This document shows, in pieces, positions 35,270 to 44,871 of a DNA stretch of 64,000 nt. Numbering within the stretch: the stretch's first letter is position 1; every line of letters begins with the position of its first letter. The notes under the pieces were generated by a model, which was not told the origin of the DNA, did not search any database, and saw only the letters and a list, made by a program, of their open reading frames with translations. The DNA comes from CAVRUZ01 sp963724495 (GTDB lineage Bacteria; Actinomycetota; Actinomycetes; Propionibacteriales; DAIQRJ01), in the NCBI GenBank assembly GCA_963724495.1, contig CAVRUZ010000002.1, positions 1-64,000 on the forward strand, written 5' to 3'. The translations under genes and the position numbers were made by a program.

Positions 35270-36469
35270 ATGGGTATTTCCATTGGGTTGATCGGCACCG
35301 GACAGTTCAGTCATTCGTTCATTCCGCTGTGGCAGGCGCATCCCGACGTCGATGACGTCCGGGTCACCGAGGTGCTGCCGGAGCGGATGGAGGAGGCGAA
35401 GCAGCGACACGGCATCGAGACCGTCTACGGGTCGGCCGAGGAGCTGCTCGACTCCGATGTCGACGCGGTGGCGGTGTTCACCCAGCGGTGGACACACGGG
35501 GAGCATGTCCTGCGGGCCCTGCAGGCCGGCAAGCACGTCTACTCGACCGTGCCGATGGGAATGACCGTCGAGGAGCTGACGGCCATCACCGACGAGGTCG
35601 CGAAGACGGGTCTCACCTACATGATGGGCGAGACGAGCTTCTACTACCCCAGTTCGGTGTTCTGCCGGCAGAAGTTCGCGGCGGGTGACTTCGGTCGCGT
35701 CTTCTACTCCGAGGGCGACTACGTGCACGACATGGACCTCGGCTTCTACTCGGCCTACCAGTACAGCGGCGGTGACGACTGGAAGAAGACCGCGAGCTTC
35801 CCGCCCATGCACTACCCGACTCACGCGATCGGCAACGTGCTCTCGGTGACGGGCCGCCATGCGGTGGCGGTGTCGTGCATCGGCGTCAAGGACGAACGCG
35901 GCGACGGCGTCTTCGACAAGGACGTCTCGATGTTCGACAACGATTTCTCCAACGCCACCGGGCTGTTCAAGCTCGACGACGGTTCGATCATGCGCACCAA
36001 CGAGATGCGTCGTGTCGGATATCCCTCGCACAAGAACGAGTCCCGGCTGCGGGTCTTCGGCACCGAGGCCAGCTTCGAGCAGCTCGCCAAGGTGTCGGTG
36101 TGGCAGGACAAGGAGGACAGCTACGACGTCACCGAGCAGGTCGTGTCGCGACGGGCGAAGGGTCTCGACGACCCGATGCTCGAGGGCATCGACCCCGCGC
36201 TCCGGGAGGCGTTCGTGTCCGGGATGGCGCCCGCCCACCGCGAGGAGGCTCGCCGGCTGCCCAAGGAGTTCAGCGGAATGCGCAACGGGCACTCGGGATC
36301 GCACCACTTCCTGGCGGACGACTTCGTGCGCGCAGTGGTCGACCGGACCCTGCCGCCGGTCAACGCCTGGGTTGCCGCCCGCTACACGATGCCGGGCATC
36401 GTCGCCCACCAGTCGGCTCTCCAGGGTGGCGCCCAGCTGCCGATCCCCGACCTCGGCGACCCGCGCTAG
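35270..36469 (+). CDS. Gfo/Idh/MocA-family oxidoreductase
   Basis: A 399-residue NAD(P)-dependent dehydrogenase of sugars or cyclitols. It has the N-terminal Rossmann motif IGLIGTGQFSHSF, then AVAVFTQRWTHGEHVLRALQ, AGKHVYSTVPMGMT where most relatives have E-K-P. The typical catalytic block appears as DDWKKTASFPPMHYPTHAIG with Lys and His. The E-K-P lysine is replaced by V-P-M, so catalysis may differ. GGAG eight bases before the ATG supports the start. It converges with aceE across a perfect 55-bp palindrome. Confidence 0.9.
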   Translation: MGISIGLIGTGQFSHSFIPLWQAHPDVDDVRVTEVLPERMEEAKQRHGIETVYGSAEELLDSDVDAVAVFTQRWTHGEHVLRALQAGKHVYSTVPMGMTVEELTAITDEVAKTGLTYMMGETSFYYPSSVFCRQKFAAGDFGRVFYSEGDYVHDMDLGFYSAYQYSGGDDWKKTASFPPMHYPTHAIGNVLSVTGRHAVAVSCIGVKDERGDGVFDKDVSMFDNDFSNATGLFKLDDGSIMRTNEMRRVGYPSHKNESRLRVFGTEASFEQLAKVSVWQDKEDSYDVTEQVVSRRAKGLDDPMLEGIDPALREAFVSGMAPAHREEARRLPKEFSGMRNGHSGSHHFLADDFVRAVVDRTLPPVNAWVAARYTMPGIVAHQSALQGGAQLPIPDLGDPR

Positions 36470-36496
36470 GCCCCTCAGAGCCGCAGCACAACTGAC

Positions 36497-36551
36497 GAGA
36501 GCGCGCAATCTGGGGTCATCAGCCGCTGATGACCCCAGATTGCGCGCTCTC
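36497..36551. terminator. perfect 55-bp palindrome (family B)
   Basis: Two 27-base arms (36497-36523 and 36525-36551) are exactly complementary around a single C. The outer part is GAGAGCGCGCAATCTGGGG. It lies between the converging Gfo/Idh and aceE genes. A related element at 40848 shares GAGAGCGCGCAATCTGGG. Confidence 0.85.
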
Positions 36552-36580
36552 AACGTGAGTAGGTGCGCGTTGCCCGCTCG

Positions 36581-39416
36581 CTAGGCGCCGGCGCCTTCCT
36601 GCTGAATGTGTGCGACGGCCGTCGGGTCGTCGATCTGATAGCGGTCGAGAGCCTCGCGGATCTTCGCGGAGTCGTACTCCCCGCGACGCGCAAGCGAGGC
36701 GATGGCCGCGACCGTGATCGACTCGGCATCCACCTGGAAGTACCGGCGGGCGGCAGCCCGGGTGTCGGCCAGGCCGAAGCCGTCGCAGCCGAGCGAGGTG
36801 TAGTCGCCGGGCACGAACCGGGAGATCTGGTCGGGCACCGCGCGCATCCAGTCCGACGACGCGATGAACGGCCCCGGAGCGTTGCGCAGCGCCGTGGTGA
36901 CGAACGGCTCGCGCTGGGCCTCGGGGTGCAGCAGGTTGTGCTTCTCGGTCTCCACCGCGTCGCGTCTGAGCTCGTTCCACGAGGTCACCGAGTACACGGC
37001 CGCGCCGATGCCCCACTCCTCCGCGAGCAGGTCGCGGGCCTTGATCGCCCAGGGCACGCCGACACCGGACGCGAGCAGCGTGACCTTCGGGCCGTCGATC
37101 TCGGGAGCCTCGGCGTAGCGGTAGATCCCGCGGAGGATGCCGTCGGTGTCGACACCCTCGGGCTCGGCCGGCTGTTCCATCGGCTCGTTGTAGACCGTGA
37201 GGTAGAACCAGATGTCCTCGCCGTGCGGATGGCTCTCGGTCGAGCCGTACATGCGCTCGAGGCCGGAGCGGAAGATGTGCCCGATCTCGTAGGCGAAGGC
37301 CGGGTCGTAGGCCACGACGGCGGGATTGCTGGAGGCCAGGAGCAGTGAGTGGCCGTCGGCGTGCTGCAGGCCCTCGCCGGTGAGCGTCGTCCGTCCGGCG
37401 GTGGCGCCGATGACGAAGCCACGGCCCAGCTGGTCCGACAGCGCCCAGAACCAGTCGCCGGTGCGCTGGAACCCGAACTGCGAATAGAAGATGTAGAACG
37501 GGATCATCGGCTCGCTGTGCGTGGCGTAACTGGTGCCGGCGGCCGTGACCGAAGCCACGCAGCCCAGTTCGTTGATGCCCTCGTGCAGCATCTGCCCGTC
37601 GGCCGCGGTCTTGTACTTGAGCAGCAGGTCGCGGTCTACCGAGTCGTAGATCTGGCCGTTCGGGTCGTAGATCTTCGCCGACGCGAACATGGAGTCCATG
37701 CCGAACGTGCGGTACTCGTCGGGCGCGATCGGCACGAACCGCTTGCCGATTCCCGGCTCCTTCATCAGGTCGCGCAGCAGCCGGACGAGCGCCATCGTGG
37801 TGGCGACCTTCTGCTTGCCCGCCCCTTTCGCCAACGCCGCAAAGGGCTTGTCCCCAGGCATGTCGAGCTTCGCCGCGTCGGTGCGCCGCTCGGGCAGGAA
37901 CCCACCGAGCCCATTGCGCGAATTGATGGCGAGCTGCTGGACGGGGGAGTCCTCGCCGGGCAGGTAGTAGGGGTAGTCGTCGTCGATCTGCTCGTCGGAG
38001 ATCGGCAGCTGCATGCGGTCGCGCAGCTTCTTCAGATCGTCCTTGGTGAGCTTCTTCATCTGGTGCGTGGCATTGCGCCCCTGCAGTGCGCCGATGCCGT
38101 GGCCCTTCACCGTGTGGGCGAGGATCACCGTGGGCTTGCCGGAGGGACGGACCGCCTCGCTGTAGGCGGCGAACACCTTGCGCCGGTCGTGCCCGCCACG
38201 GCTGAGGGCCACCAGCTGGTCGTCACTCAGGTCCGCGACCAGTTTCTCCAACGTGGGCGTGTTGAACAGCGTCTTGCGGATGTAGTCGCCCTTCTCCGTC
38301 GAGAAGGTCTGGAACTGCCCGTCGGGTACCTCGGTGAGCCGGCGGGCGAGTTCGCCGTCGGTGTCCTTGGCGAACAGCGGATCCCAGTCCGATCCCCAGA
38401 TCAGCTTGATCACCCGCCAGTTCGCACCGCGGAACAACGATTCGAGCTCCTGCACGATCTTGCCGTTACCGCGTACCGGCCCGTCCAGCTGCTGCAGGTT
38501 GCAGTTGATGACGAAGATCAGGTTGTCGAGGCCTTCGCGGCTGGCCATCGTCAGGCCGCCGAGCGACTCCGGCTCGCCCATCTCGCCGTCGCCGAGGAAG
38601 GCCCAGACCCGCTGGTCGGACGTGTCCTTGATGCCACGGTTGTGCAGGTAGCGGTTGAACCTCGCCTGGTACATCGAGTTCAGCGGGCCGATGCCCATCG
38701 ACACCGTCGGGAACTCCCACAGCCACGGCATCAACCGGGGGTGCGGGTAGGACGAGAGGCCGTTGCCGACGCCCTTGGAGCTCTCCTGCCGGAAGGCGTC
38801 CAGCTGCTCGGTGCTCAGGCGTCCTTCGAGAAGGCAGCGGGCGTAGACGCCCGGTGAGGCGTGCCCCTGGAAGTACACCTGGTCGCCGCCGCCGGGGTGG
38901 TCCTTGCCGCGGAAGAAGTGGTTCAGGCCGACCTCGTACAGCGTGGCGACCGACTGGTAGGTGGAGATGTGGCCGCCCACCTCGAGCCCCGGCCGGTTGG
39001 CGCGGGTGACCATCACCGCGGCGTTCCAGCGGATCGCGTCCTCGAGCTGAGCCTCCAGCTTCTCGTCGCCTGGATAGTCGGCGTCAGCGTCTGCAGGCAG
39101 GGTGTTGACGAAGTCGGTGGTGAAGGCGGGGTGGGCGGAGTCGCCACTGGTGGTCGATGTCGCTGTGGTCGACGTCAGCGGCGGCCGGGTGCGCCCTGCC
39201 GTTGAACCGCGAGGCGGTGCCCGCCGGCCCGCTGCCGTCGGCTCGTTCGGCCATCTTCTCCAGCAGCCAGCGACCGCGCTCCGGTCCGCCGGCTGCCACG
39301 GCCGCGTCGAACGACTCCAGCCACTCCGCGGTCTCGTCCGGGTCCGCATCGGTCGTGCCGACGCCTGGTGCGGCGGCCCCTGATGTGGCTGCGGTCTGGT
39401 CTGCCTGCGACGTCAC
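36581..39416 (-). CDS. aceE: pyruvate dehydrogenase E1 component (apparent frameshift)
   Basis: The homodimeric E1 of the pyruvate dehydrogenase complex, which decarboxylates pyruvate with thiamine diphosphate. The TPP motif is GDGEMGEPESLGG ending in NCN (VINCNLQQLDGPV). Other marks are GGHISTYQSVATLYEVG, HFFRGKDHPGGGDQVYFQGH, HTVKGHGIG and TLTGEGLQHADGHS. The N-terminal 90 residues (GTG at 39416; DETAEWLESFDAAVAAGGP, GRWLLEKMAERAD) are in a different frame from the rest. The switch lies near 39141-39155 and equals one extra base. The combined protein is about 945 residues, which is normal. A lethal break in such a gene is unlikely, so sequence error is favoured. Confidence 0.93.
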
Positions 39417-39768
39417 GCCGATCGCGCTCCCTCGATGCTGAGAGGTCCTTCCCGGCGGATGCGGTGAGCCCCTGCCGAGTGCCCGGCTGCGGGCATCGCC
39501 ACGACGGCCGGTGGGCCGTACGCAGCCGTCCTATCCTTGCCGACCCGCCAAGGCAAGTCACGCCAGGTCCGTGCGGGGTCCGGGCCGGCGACTGTTCGGA
39601 GGTCACCGGTCGACCACCGGCTCGCCGGCTGTCCGTGACCGTCCCCTGACTTGCCTCAGGGCCGCGTAGGGACTGGACTGTGCATCCCCGAGGACCGGCT
39701 TTGGAACAATGGGTCCTCTGTGACCTTGATCTGCGGGTTCGCCCGCCACGTGATTGGAAGGACGACTG
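39417..39768. promoter_or_regulatory. divergent promoter region aceE / DUF3052
   Basis: This 350-base gap separates aceE (minus) from the DUF3052 gene (plus) and must drive both. I see no coding frame with support and no clear operator. GGAAGGA at 39756 is the ribosome site of the plus-strand gene. Confidence 0.5.
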
Positions 39769-40194
39769 GTGAACGCGACCGCTGCCGCCGGAGGACCGGC
39801 CGAGCGGCTGGGGATCACTCCAGGCCTGGTGGTGCAGGAGTGGGGCTGGGACGAGGACGTCGACCAGTCGGTACGTGAGGACATCGAGACCGCCGCCGGA
39901 ACCGAGCTGGTGGACGCCGAGGTCGGTGACGTCGTCGACGTCGTGCTGCTGTGGTGGCGCGACGGCGACGGTGACCTGGTCGACGCGCTCGTCGACTCCC
40001 TCACCGATCTGGTCAGTGGCGGGCCGGTGTGGCTGCTGAGTCCCAAGGTCGGCCGTCCCGGCTACGTGGAGCCGGCCGACGTCGCCGAGGCCGCGCCCAC
40101 CGCGGGGCTGTCCACCACCAGCACCGTCCAGGTGAGCAAGGACTGGGCCGCCACGAAGCTCGTGCCCCCGCGCGCGCCCCGGACCCGCCGGTGA
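39769..40194 (+). CDS. DUF3052 family protein
   Basis: A 141-residue actinobacterial protein beginning with GTG after GGAAGGA. Marks are RLGITPGLVVQEWGWDEDVD, VDVVLLWWRDGDGDLVDALV and WLLSPKVGRPGYVEPADVAE, then LSTTSTVQVSKDWAATKLV. In M. tuberculosis the orthologue lies between ahpE and aceE, and the same order holds here. The function is unknown. Its stop overlaps the next start by four bases. Confidence 0.93.
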   Translation: MNATAAAGGPAERLGITPGLVVQEWGWDEDVDQSVREDIETAAGTELVDAEVGDVVDVVLLWWRDGDGDLVDALVDSLTDLVSGGPVWLLSPKVGRPGYVEPADVAEAAPTAGLSTTSTVQVSKDWAATKLVPPRAPRTRR

Positions 40195-40673
40195 CGGCGA
40201 CCGTGGTTCCGAGCGGCCTTGACGTCAACGCAGTCGCACCCGACTTCGAGCTGGCCGATCAGCACGGGGAGTCGGTGTCGCTTCGGGGGATCCTCGACTC
40301 CGGCCGAGCCGCCCTGGTCGTGTTCCTGCCGTTCGCGTTCTCCGGCGTGTGCACGGGCGAACTGCAAGCACTGAAGGAGCAGCGGGAAGGTCTCCGCAAC
40401 GACCGCGTCGAGACCGTCCTGGTGTCGTGCGACTCGATCTACTCGCTTCGGGTGTTCGCCGAGCGCGAGCAGATCGATTACTCCCTGTTGAGCGACTACT
40501 GGCCGCACGGCGAGGTCGCCAGTGCCTACGGCGTGTTCGCCGAGGACCGCGGATGTGCCCTGCGCGGCAGCTTCCTGGTCGGGACAGACGGCAAGATCGC
40601 CTGGCGGGTGGTCAACCAGATCCCCTACGCCCGCGACGTCGGCGAGTACCTGCGCCAGATCAACGCCCTCTGA
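40191..40673 (+). CDS. ahpE: one-cysteine peroxiredoxin
   Basis: A 160-residue AhpE-type peroxiredoxin that reduces hydroperoxides and peroxynitrite. The peroxidatic Cys54 sits in FLPFAFSGVCTGEL. VLVSCDSIYSLRVFAEREQ and FLVGTDGKIAWRVVN follow. A further Cys occurs in EDRGCALRGSF. It starts at GTG 40191 within the DUF3052 stop, so the two are translationally coupled. Confidence 0.94.
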   Translation: MTATVVPSGLDVNAVAPDFELADQHGESVSLRGILDSGRAALVVFLPFAFSGVCTGELQALKEQREGLRNDRVETVLVSCDSIYSLRVFAEREQIDYSLLSDYWPHGEVASAYGVFAEDRGCALRGSFLVGTDGKIAWRVVNQIPYARDVGEYLRQINAL

Positions 40674-40737
40674 GGTCCGGGCACGCCACTACACTCGCCC
40701 TGCCCATCCCGGGTTGGCACCAGCCGGCCCGTCGCAG

Positions 40738-40809
40738 GGGCGCATAGCTCAGCGGTAGAGCTCCTCGCTTACAACGAGGCGGTCGGGGGTTCGATCCCCT
40801 CTGCGCCCA
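40738..40809 (+). tRNA. tRNA-Val (anticodon TAC)
   Basis: A complete cloverleaf. Acceptor GGGCGCA (40738-40744) pairs with TGCGCCC, followed by discriminator A40809. The D arm is GCTC/GAGC, the anticodon arm is CTCG with loop CTTACAA, and the T arm is GGGGG-TTCGATC-CCCTC. The 3' CCA is not encoded. It lies 64 bases after ahpE. Confidence 0.96.
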
Positions 40810-40847
40810 CCCCACACGCTCGGCTCCTTTCGCCGCTGCACCAGATC

Positions 40848-40904
40848 GAGAGCGCGCAATCTGGGTGCGTCCGAGGCCCGCAGGCCCCAGATTGCGCACT
40901 TTCG
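40848..40904. terminator. convergent palindrome (family B), third copy
   Basis: Left arm GAGAGCGCGCAATCTGGG (40848-40865) and right arm CCCCAGATTGCGCACTTTC (40885-40903) pair with two mismatches around 19 bases. It separates tRNA-Val from the converging aldo/keto reductase gene. The outer 18 bases are identical to the palindrome at 36497. Confidence 0.75.
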
Positions 40905-41011
40905 ACGGTGGATCAGCGGCGCTGCGGGCGGGTCACCAGGCAGTGCATTGGCCTGCCCATCTGCGCCTGGTCGGTACCAGGCAGTGCTTGCGGTGCGCTC
41001 GCTGCGGCGGG

Positions 41012-41995
41012 TCACCAGGCGTAGGCCTCGGGGGCCGGCTTGCTGCCGTTCGGGAACGGCGCCGGGAACAGCTCGTCGAGCTTGTCCAGCGTCTCCTGCG
41101 ACAGGTCGAGCTCCGGGACTGCAATCGCGTCGGTCAGCTGCTCGAGCGTGCGCGGGCCGATGATCGGCGCGGTCACAGCCGGCCGGGTCAGCAGCCAGGC
41201 CAGCGCCACGTTGGCGGGGGAGTGACCGAGGTCGGCGCAGAGCTTCTCGTAGGCCTCGATGGTGGAGCGCATCGACTCCAGAGCGGCTGCCGAACGGCCC
41301 TCGTTGCCCCGGGCCGCCGTCCCGGCCTTCTGCTTGGCGATGATGCCGCCGAGCAGACCGCCCTGCAGCGGCGACCAGGGGATGACGCCGAGGCCGTAGT
41401 GCTCGGCCGCGGGCAGCACCTCCAGCTCGATCCACCGCCAGGCGAGGTTGTAGAGCGACTGCTCACTGACGAGTCCCACGTGGTGGCGTTCCCACGCGGA
41501 GGCCTGGGCCTGGGCGATGTGCCAGCCGGCGAAGTTGCTCGACCCGAAGTACAGGACCTTGCCCTGCTGGCGAAGGACACTGAACGCTTCCCAGATCTCG
41601 TCCCACGGGGTCTCGCGGTCGATGTGGTGCATCTGGTACAGGTCGATGTAGTCGGTCTGCAGCCGCTTCAACGAGGCGTCGGCGGCACGGCGAATGTTCA
41701 ACGCGGACAGCTTGCCCTCGTTGGGCCAGTCGCCCATGTCGCCGTAGAGCTTGGTGGCCAGCACGGTGCGTTCGCGTCGACCGCCGCCGGTGGCGAACCA
41801 GCGACCGATGATCTCCTCGGTCGCACCGTCCCCGCCGTAGCGATTGGCCGTGTCGAAGAAGTTGATGCCGTGCTCGTGCGCGGCGTCCATGATCGTGTGG
41901 CTGTCCGGCTCGCTGGTCTGCGGACCGAAGTTCATCGTGCCCAGACACAGCGGTGACACCCGCAAGCCGGTCCGGCCCAAGTGGCGGTACTCCAT
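41012..41995 (-). CDS. aldo/keto reductase
   Basis: A 327-residue NADPH-dependent TIM-barrel reductase. It has the start MEYRHLGRTGLRVSPLCLG, then FFDTANRYGGDGATEEIIGR with catalytic Asp and Tyr, the catalytic Lys in VLATKLYG and the His in YQMHHIDRETP. The cofactor site is GPRTLEQLTDAI. It closely resembles the group with Gcy/YhdN-like reductases, so the physiological substrate is open. It is the last gene of the sugar-acid catabolic cluster on this strand, 50 bases after the dehydrogenase gene. Confidence 0.93.
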   Translation of the reverse strand: MEYRHLGRTGLRVSPLCLGTMNFGPQTSEPDSHTIMDAAHEHGINFFDTANRYGGDGATEEIIGRWFATGGGRRERTVLATKLYGDMGDWPNEGKLSALNIRRAADASLKRLQTDYIDLYQMHHIDRETPWDEIWEAFSVLRQQGKVLYFGSSNFAGWHIAQAQASAWERHHVGLVSEQSLYNLAWRWIELEVLPAAEHYGLGVIPWSPLQGGLLGGIIAKQKAGTAARGNEGRSAAALESMRSTIEAYEKLCADLGHSPANVALAWLLTRPAVTAPIIGPRTLEQLTDAIAVPELDLSQETLDKLDELFPAPFPNGSKPAPEAYAW

Positions 41996-42045
41996 GTGAG
42001 GCAAACCCTTTCGTTGTGTTCTTCCCTGGTTGGGAAGGTCTTTGG

Positions 42046-43446
42046 TCAGGCGGAGCTGTCCAGCCCGACGGCGCTGGCGGCGACGTCGGCCACCAGGTCG
42101 CCACCGGTGAGCCGTTCGTCGAGCAGCGCCAGAACGCGACCGGCTGCTTCGTCGAGGTCGCCGGCGGCCGCGTCCTGGAGTGCCTCGGCGGCGACGTCGT
42201 TCACCGGGACCCCCGAACCCCGCAGGTGCAGGAGGTAGGCGGCCAGCGTCGTGACCCCCGCTATGCACCGACCACCGGCTGCCCGCGTCGCCAGCAGCAC
42301 CGGTGCGATGCGGATCGGCAGCTTCTGCGATCCGTCACCCGCGATCTGCGCGAGCCGATGCTGCACCGACGTGTTCGAGTAGCGATCGAGGAGATCCTGG
42401 GCGTACGTCGCGGTCTCGTCCGACGGCAGTTCGATCTGGGCCTCGGCGTCGTCCCACCAGGCCTTGACCAACGCCGTGCAGACCTCGTCGCCCATCGCCT
42501 GGTCGACGGTCTCGTGGCCACGAAGTCCGCCCACGTAGGCCAGCAGGGAGTGCGTGGCGTTGAGCATCCAGAGCTTGCGTTGCTCGAACGGCTTCACGTC
42601 GTCGGTGAACCGTGCTCCGCCGAGCTCCCAGGCTGGTCGACCGGAGGGGAAGTCGCCGGCGAGGATCCATTCGGTGAAGGGCTCACAGGCAATCGGATCG
42701 GCATCTGCGAGCCCTGTCAGCGTGCTGATGTCCGCCCGCTCGACGTCGGTGGTGTGCGGAGTGATGCGGTCGACCATCGTGTGTACGAACGACGTCGCCT
42801 CCACGAGAGCCGCGTTGTCGTCACCGACCGCGTCCGCCATGTCCGACACGACCCTCGCGAGCGTGCTGCCGTTGTCGATCAGGTTGTCGCAGCTGACCAG
42901 GGCGAGAGGACGCAGACCCACAGCTGCCCGGGCGCGGATCGCCGCGAGCAACCGGCCAGGTGCAGTGCGCACAGCACATTCGTCCCCGGTTCTCAGTGCA
43001 CTGATGTCTGCGGCCACGTCGGGGTTGTCCGTGTCGAGGGAACCGTCCGCTCGGCGACGGTAGCCAGCCTCAGTGATTGTCAGCGTGATGACACTGACGT
43101 CAGGACTGCCAACCAGATCGAGGAGTCTGGCCACATCGGCACCGTCGTGTGGGTCGACCAGACACCGGATCAGCTCGGCTTCGTCGTGGTCCGGGTGGCG
43201 GACGAGCAAGTGGAACAAGCCGTCCTGGGCCTGCAGCACCTCGGCCGCATCGGGGCGTCGCCCGGTGAAGGAGGCGTACCCGTCCAGGTCACCCTCTGCC
43301 GCGCCATCGGCCAGCCGGGCCCGGTTCGCTGCCTCGGTCGCCCACAGCTGGTGCGCGCGATGGAAGGCCCCGAGGCCGAGGTGCACGGCCGTGACGCGTC
43401 CCGGTCGAGGACCTGGTGCGGTCGCGGCGGTCAGTGGCCCGGTCAC
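42046..43446 (-). CDS. mannitol dehydrogenase family (fructuronate reductase-like)
   Basis: A 466-residue long-chain polyol dehydrogenase. The Rossmann motif is VHLGLGAFHRAHQ. Other marks are TLTITEAGYRR, LVSCDNLIDNG, SFVHTMVDRITPHTT and the catalytic Lys region EQRKLWMLNATHSLLAYVGGL. Coupled directly to uxaC (GTGA overlap at 43443-43446), it most likely reduces the keto-uronate made by UxaC (fructuronate to mannonate or tagaturonate to altronate). Mannitol or arabinitol oxidation cannot be ruled out from sequence alone. Confidence 0.88.
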   Translation of the reverse strand: MTGPLTAATAPGPRPGRVTAVHLGLGAFHRAHQLWATEAANRARLADGAAEGDLDGYASFTGRRPDAAEVLQAQDGLFHLLVRHPDHDEAELIRCLVDPHDGADVARLLDLVGSPDVSVITLTITEAGYRRRADGSLDTDNPDVAADISALRTGDECAVRTAPGRLLAAIRARAAVGLRPLALVSCDNLIDNGSTLARVVSDMADAVGDDNAALVEATSFVHTMVDRITPHTTDVERADISTLTGLADADPIACEPFTEWILAGDFPSGRPAWELGGARFTDDVKPFEQRKLWMLNATHSLLAYVGGLRGHETVDQAMGDEVCTALVKAWWDDAEAQIELPSDETATYAQDLLDRYSNTSVQHRLAQIAGDGSQKLPIRIAPVLLATRAAGGRCIAGVTTLAAYLLHLRGSGVPVNDVAAEALQDAAAGDLDEAAGRVLALLDERLTGGDLVADVAASAVGLDSSA

Positions 43447-44855
43447 AGCTTGAACACCTTGCGCGGGATCGCATCGACGAGGTCGACCGCGACCTCGGCG
43501 GCGTCGTCCTTGCCGAGGCGACCCTCGCTGACCAACCTGGCAAGGAATGCAGCGTCGAGCCGTCGGCTCATGTCGTGCCGGGCCGGGATCGAGCAGAAGG
43601 CCCGGGTGTCGTCGATGAAACCCGACGTCTTGTAGAAGCCGGCCGAGTCGGTGACGGCCGAGCGGAAGCGCAGGATCGCGTCAGGAGTGTCGATGAACCA
43701 CCACGGCGCACCGACGTACACCGAGGGGTAGTACCCGGCCAGCGGCGCGAGTTCGCGGCTGAAGACCGTTTCGTCGATCGTGAAGAGCACGAGATGCAGC
43801 CGTTCCGCGTTGCCGAACTCCGCGAGCGCGGGATGCAGCGCGTGCGTGTACTCCGCGGTCGTCGGGATGTCGTGTCCGGTGTCGGGACCGAACGCGGCGA
43901 AGGCGCCGGAGTCGTAGTTCCGGACGACGCCGGGATGCAGCTGCATGGTCAAGCCGTCGTCGGCAGCCATCCGGACGAACTCGAACAGCATGTTGCCGCG
44001 GAAGGACGCCGCCTCCGCCGAAGTGGCGGTGCCGGCCAGCCCCGCCGAGAAGATCCGCTGGGCCTCTGCGGGATCCAGCGGCTTCGCCTCCGCGGTGGCA
44101 TGACCATGGTCGGTGGCCGTGGCGCCATGGGTGGCGAAGTACGACCGACGATTCGCCAAGGCAGCAAGGAAAGCGGGGTAGTCGGTGACGTCCGATCCGG
44201 CGGCCGCACCGAGCTGTGCCACGGCATCCGCGAAGTCGGGCCGGGACGGGTCGACGAAGCGGTCCGGCCGGAACGTGGGTAGCACCCGCCCGGTGAAGGA
44301 GGCATCCGCGGCCAGCCGATCATGGGCAGCCAGGTCGTCGGCGGGGTCGTCGGTGGTCGCCAGGACCTCGATGCCGAACCGGTCGAACAAGGCCCGTGGC
44401 CGATACTCCGGACTCGCCAGCCGTTCGGCCAGGGCGTCGTACAGCTGGTCCGCGGTCTCGGCGCTCGGCTCGATGTCGAGCCCGAAGACCTCGACCAGCT
44501 CGGCCTCCAGCCACAGCCGGGACGGCGTCGCCCGGAACACGTGCCACTGCGAGCAGAACGTGCGCCACACCGCCCGCGAGTCGGCCGCCTGCTCCCCGGT
44601 CACCCGGTTGGTCAGGCCGAGAGCTTCGAGCGGAACGCCGTGCGCATGCAGCAGCCGGGTGACGTAGTGGTCGGGCGTGATGAGCAGCTGGGCCGGATCG
44701 GGGAACGCGTCGTCGTCGGCCAGCAGCCGCGCGTCCACATGCCCATGGGGAGAGACGATCGGCTTGTCCTTGGTCTGTTCGTACAGACCGCGGGCGATCT
44801 CTCGCACTCCGGGGTCGGCTGGCAGCAGGCGGTCGGGTGAGAGCGTCAGCGGCAC
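43443..44855 (-). CDS. uxaC: glucuronate/galacturonate isomerase
   Basis: A 470-residue UxaC, which interconverts D-glucuronate and D-fructuronate or D-galacturonate and D-tagaturonate. It has the metal-binding PHGHVDARLL near the start, then PDHYVTRLLHAHGVPLEALG, EVLATTDDPADDL and the end FSIPARHDMSRRLDAAFLAR. GTG at 44855 with GGAG eight bases upstream gives the usual family length; the open frame runs 24 codons further. The stop overlaps the dehydrogenase start. The LacI gene ends 17 bases upstream, so the operon probably reads lacI-uxaC-dehydrogenase-reductase. Confidence 0.94.
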   Translation of the reverse strand: MPLTLSPDRLLPADPGVREIARGLYEQTKDKPIVSPHGHVDARLLADDDAFPDPAQLLITPDHYVTRLLHAHGVPLEALGLTNRVTGEQAADSRAVWRTFCSQWHVFRATPSRLWLEAELVEVFGLDIEPSAETADQLYDALAERLASPEYRPRALFDRFGIEVLATTDDPADDLAAHDRLAADASFTGRVLPTFRPDRFVDPSRPDFADAVAQLGAAAGSDVTDYPAFLAALANRRSYFATHGATATDHGHATAEAKPLDPAEAQRIFSAGLAGTATSAEAASFRGNMLFEFVRMAADDGLTMQLHPGVVRNYDSGAFAAFGPDTGHDIPTTAEYTHALHPALAEFGNAERLHLVLFTIDETVFSRELAPLAGYYPSVYVGAPWWFIDTPDAILRFRSAVTDSAGFYKTSGFIDDTRAFCSIPARHDMSRRLDAAFLARLVSEGRLGKDDAAEVAVDLVDAIPRKVFKL

Positions 44856-44871
44856 AGGGCGACTCCAGCGG

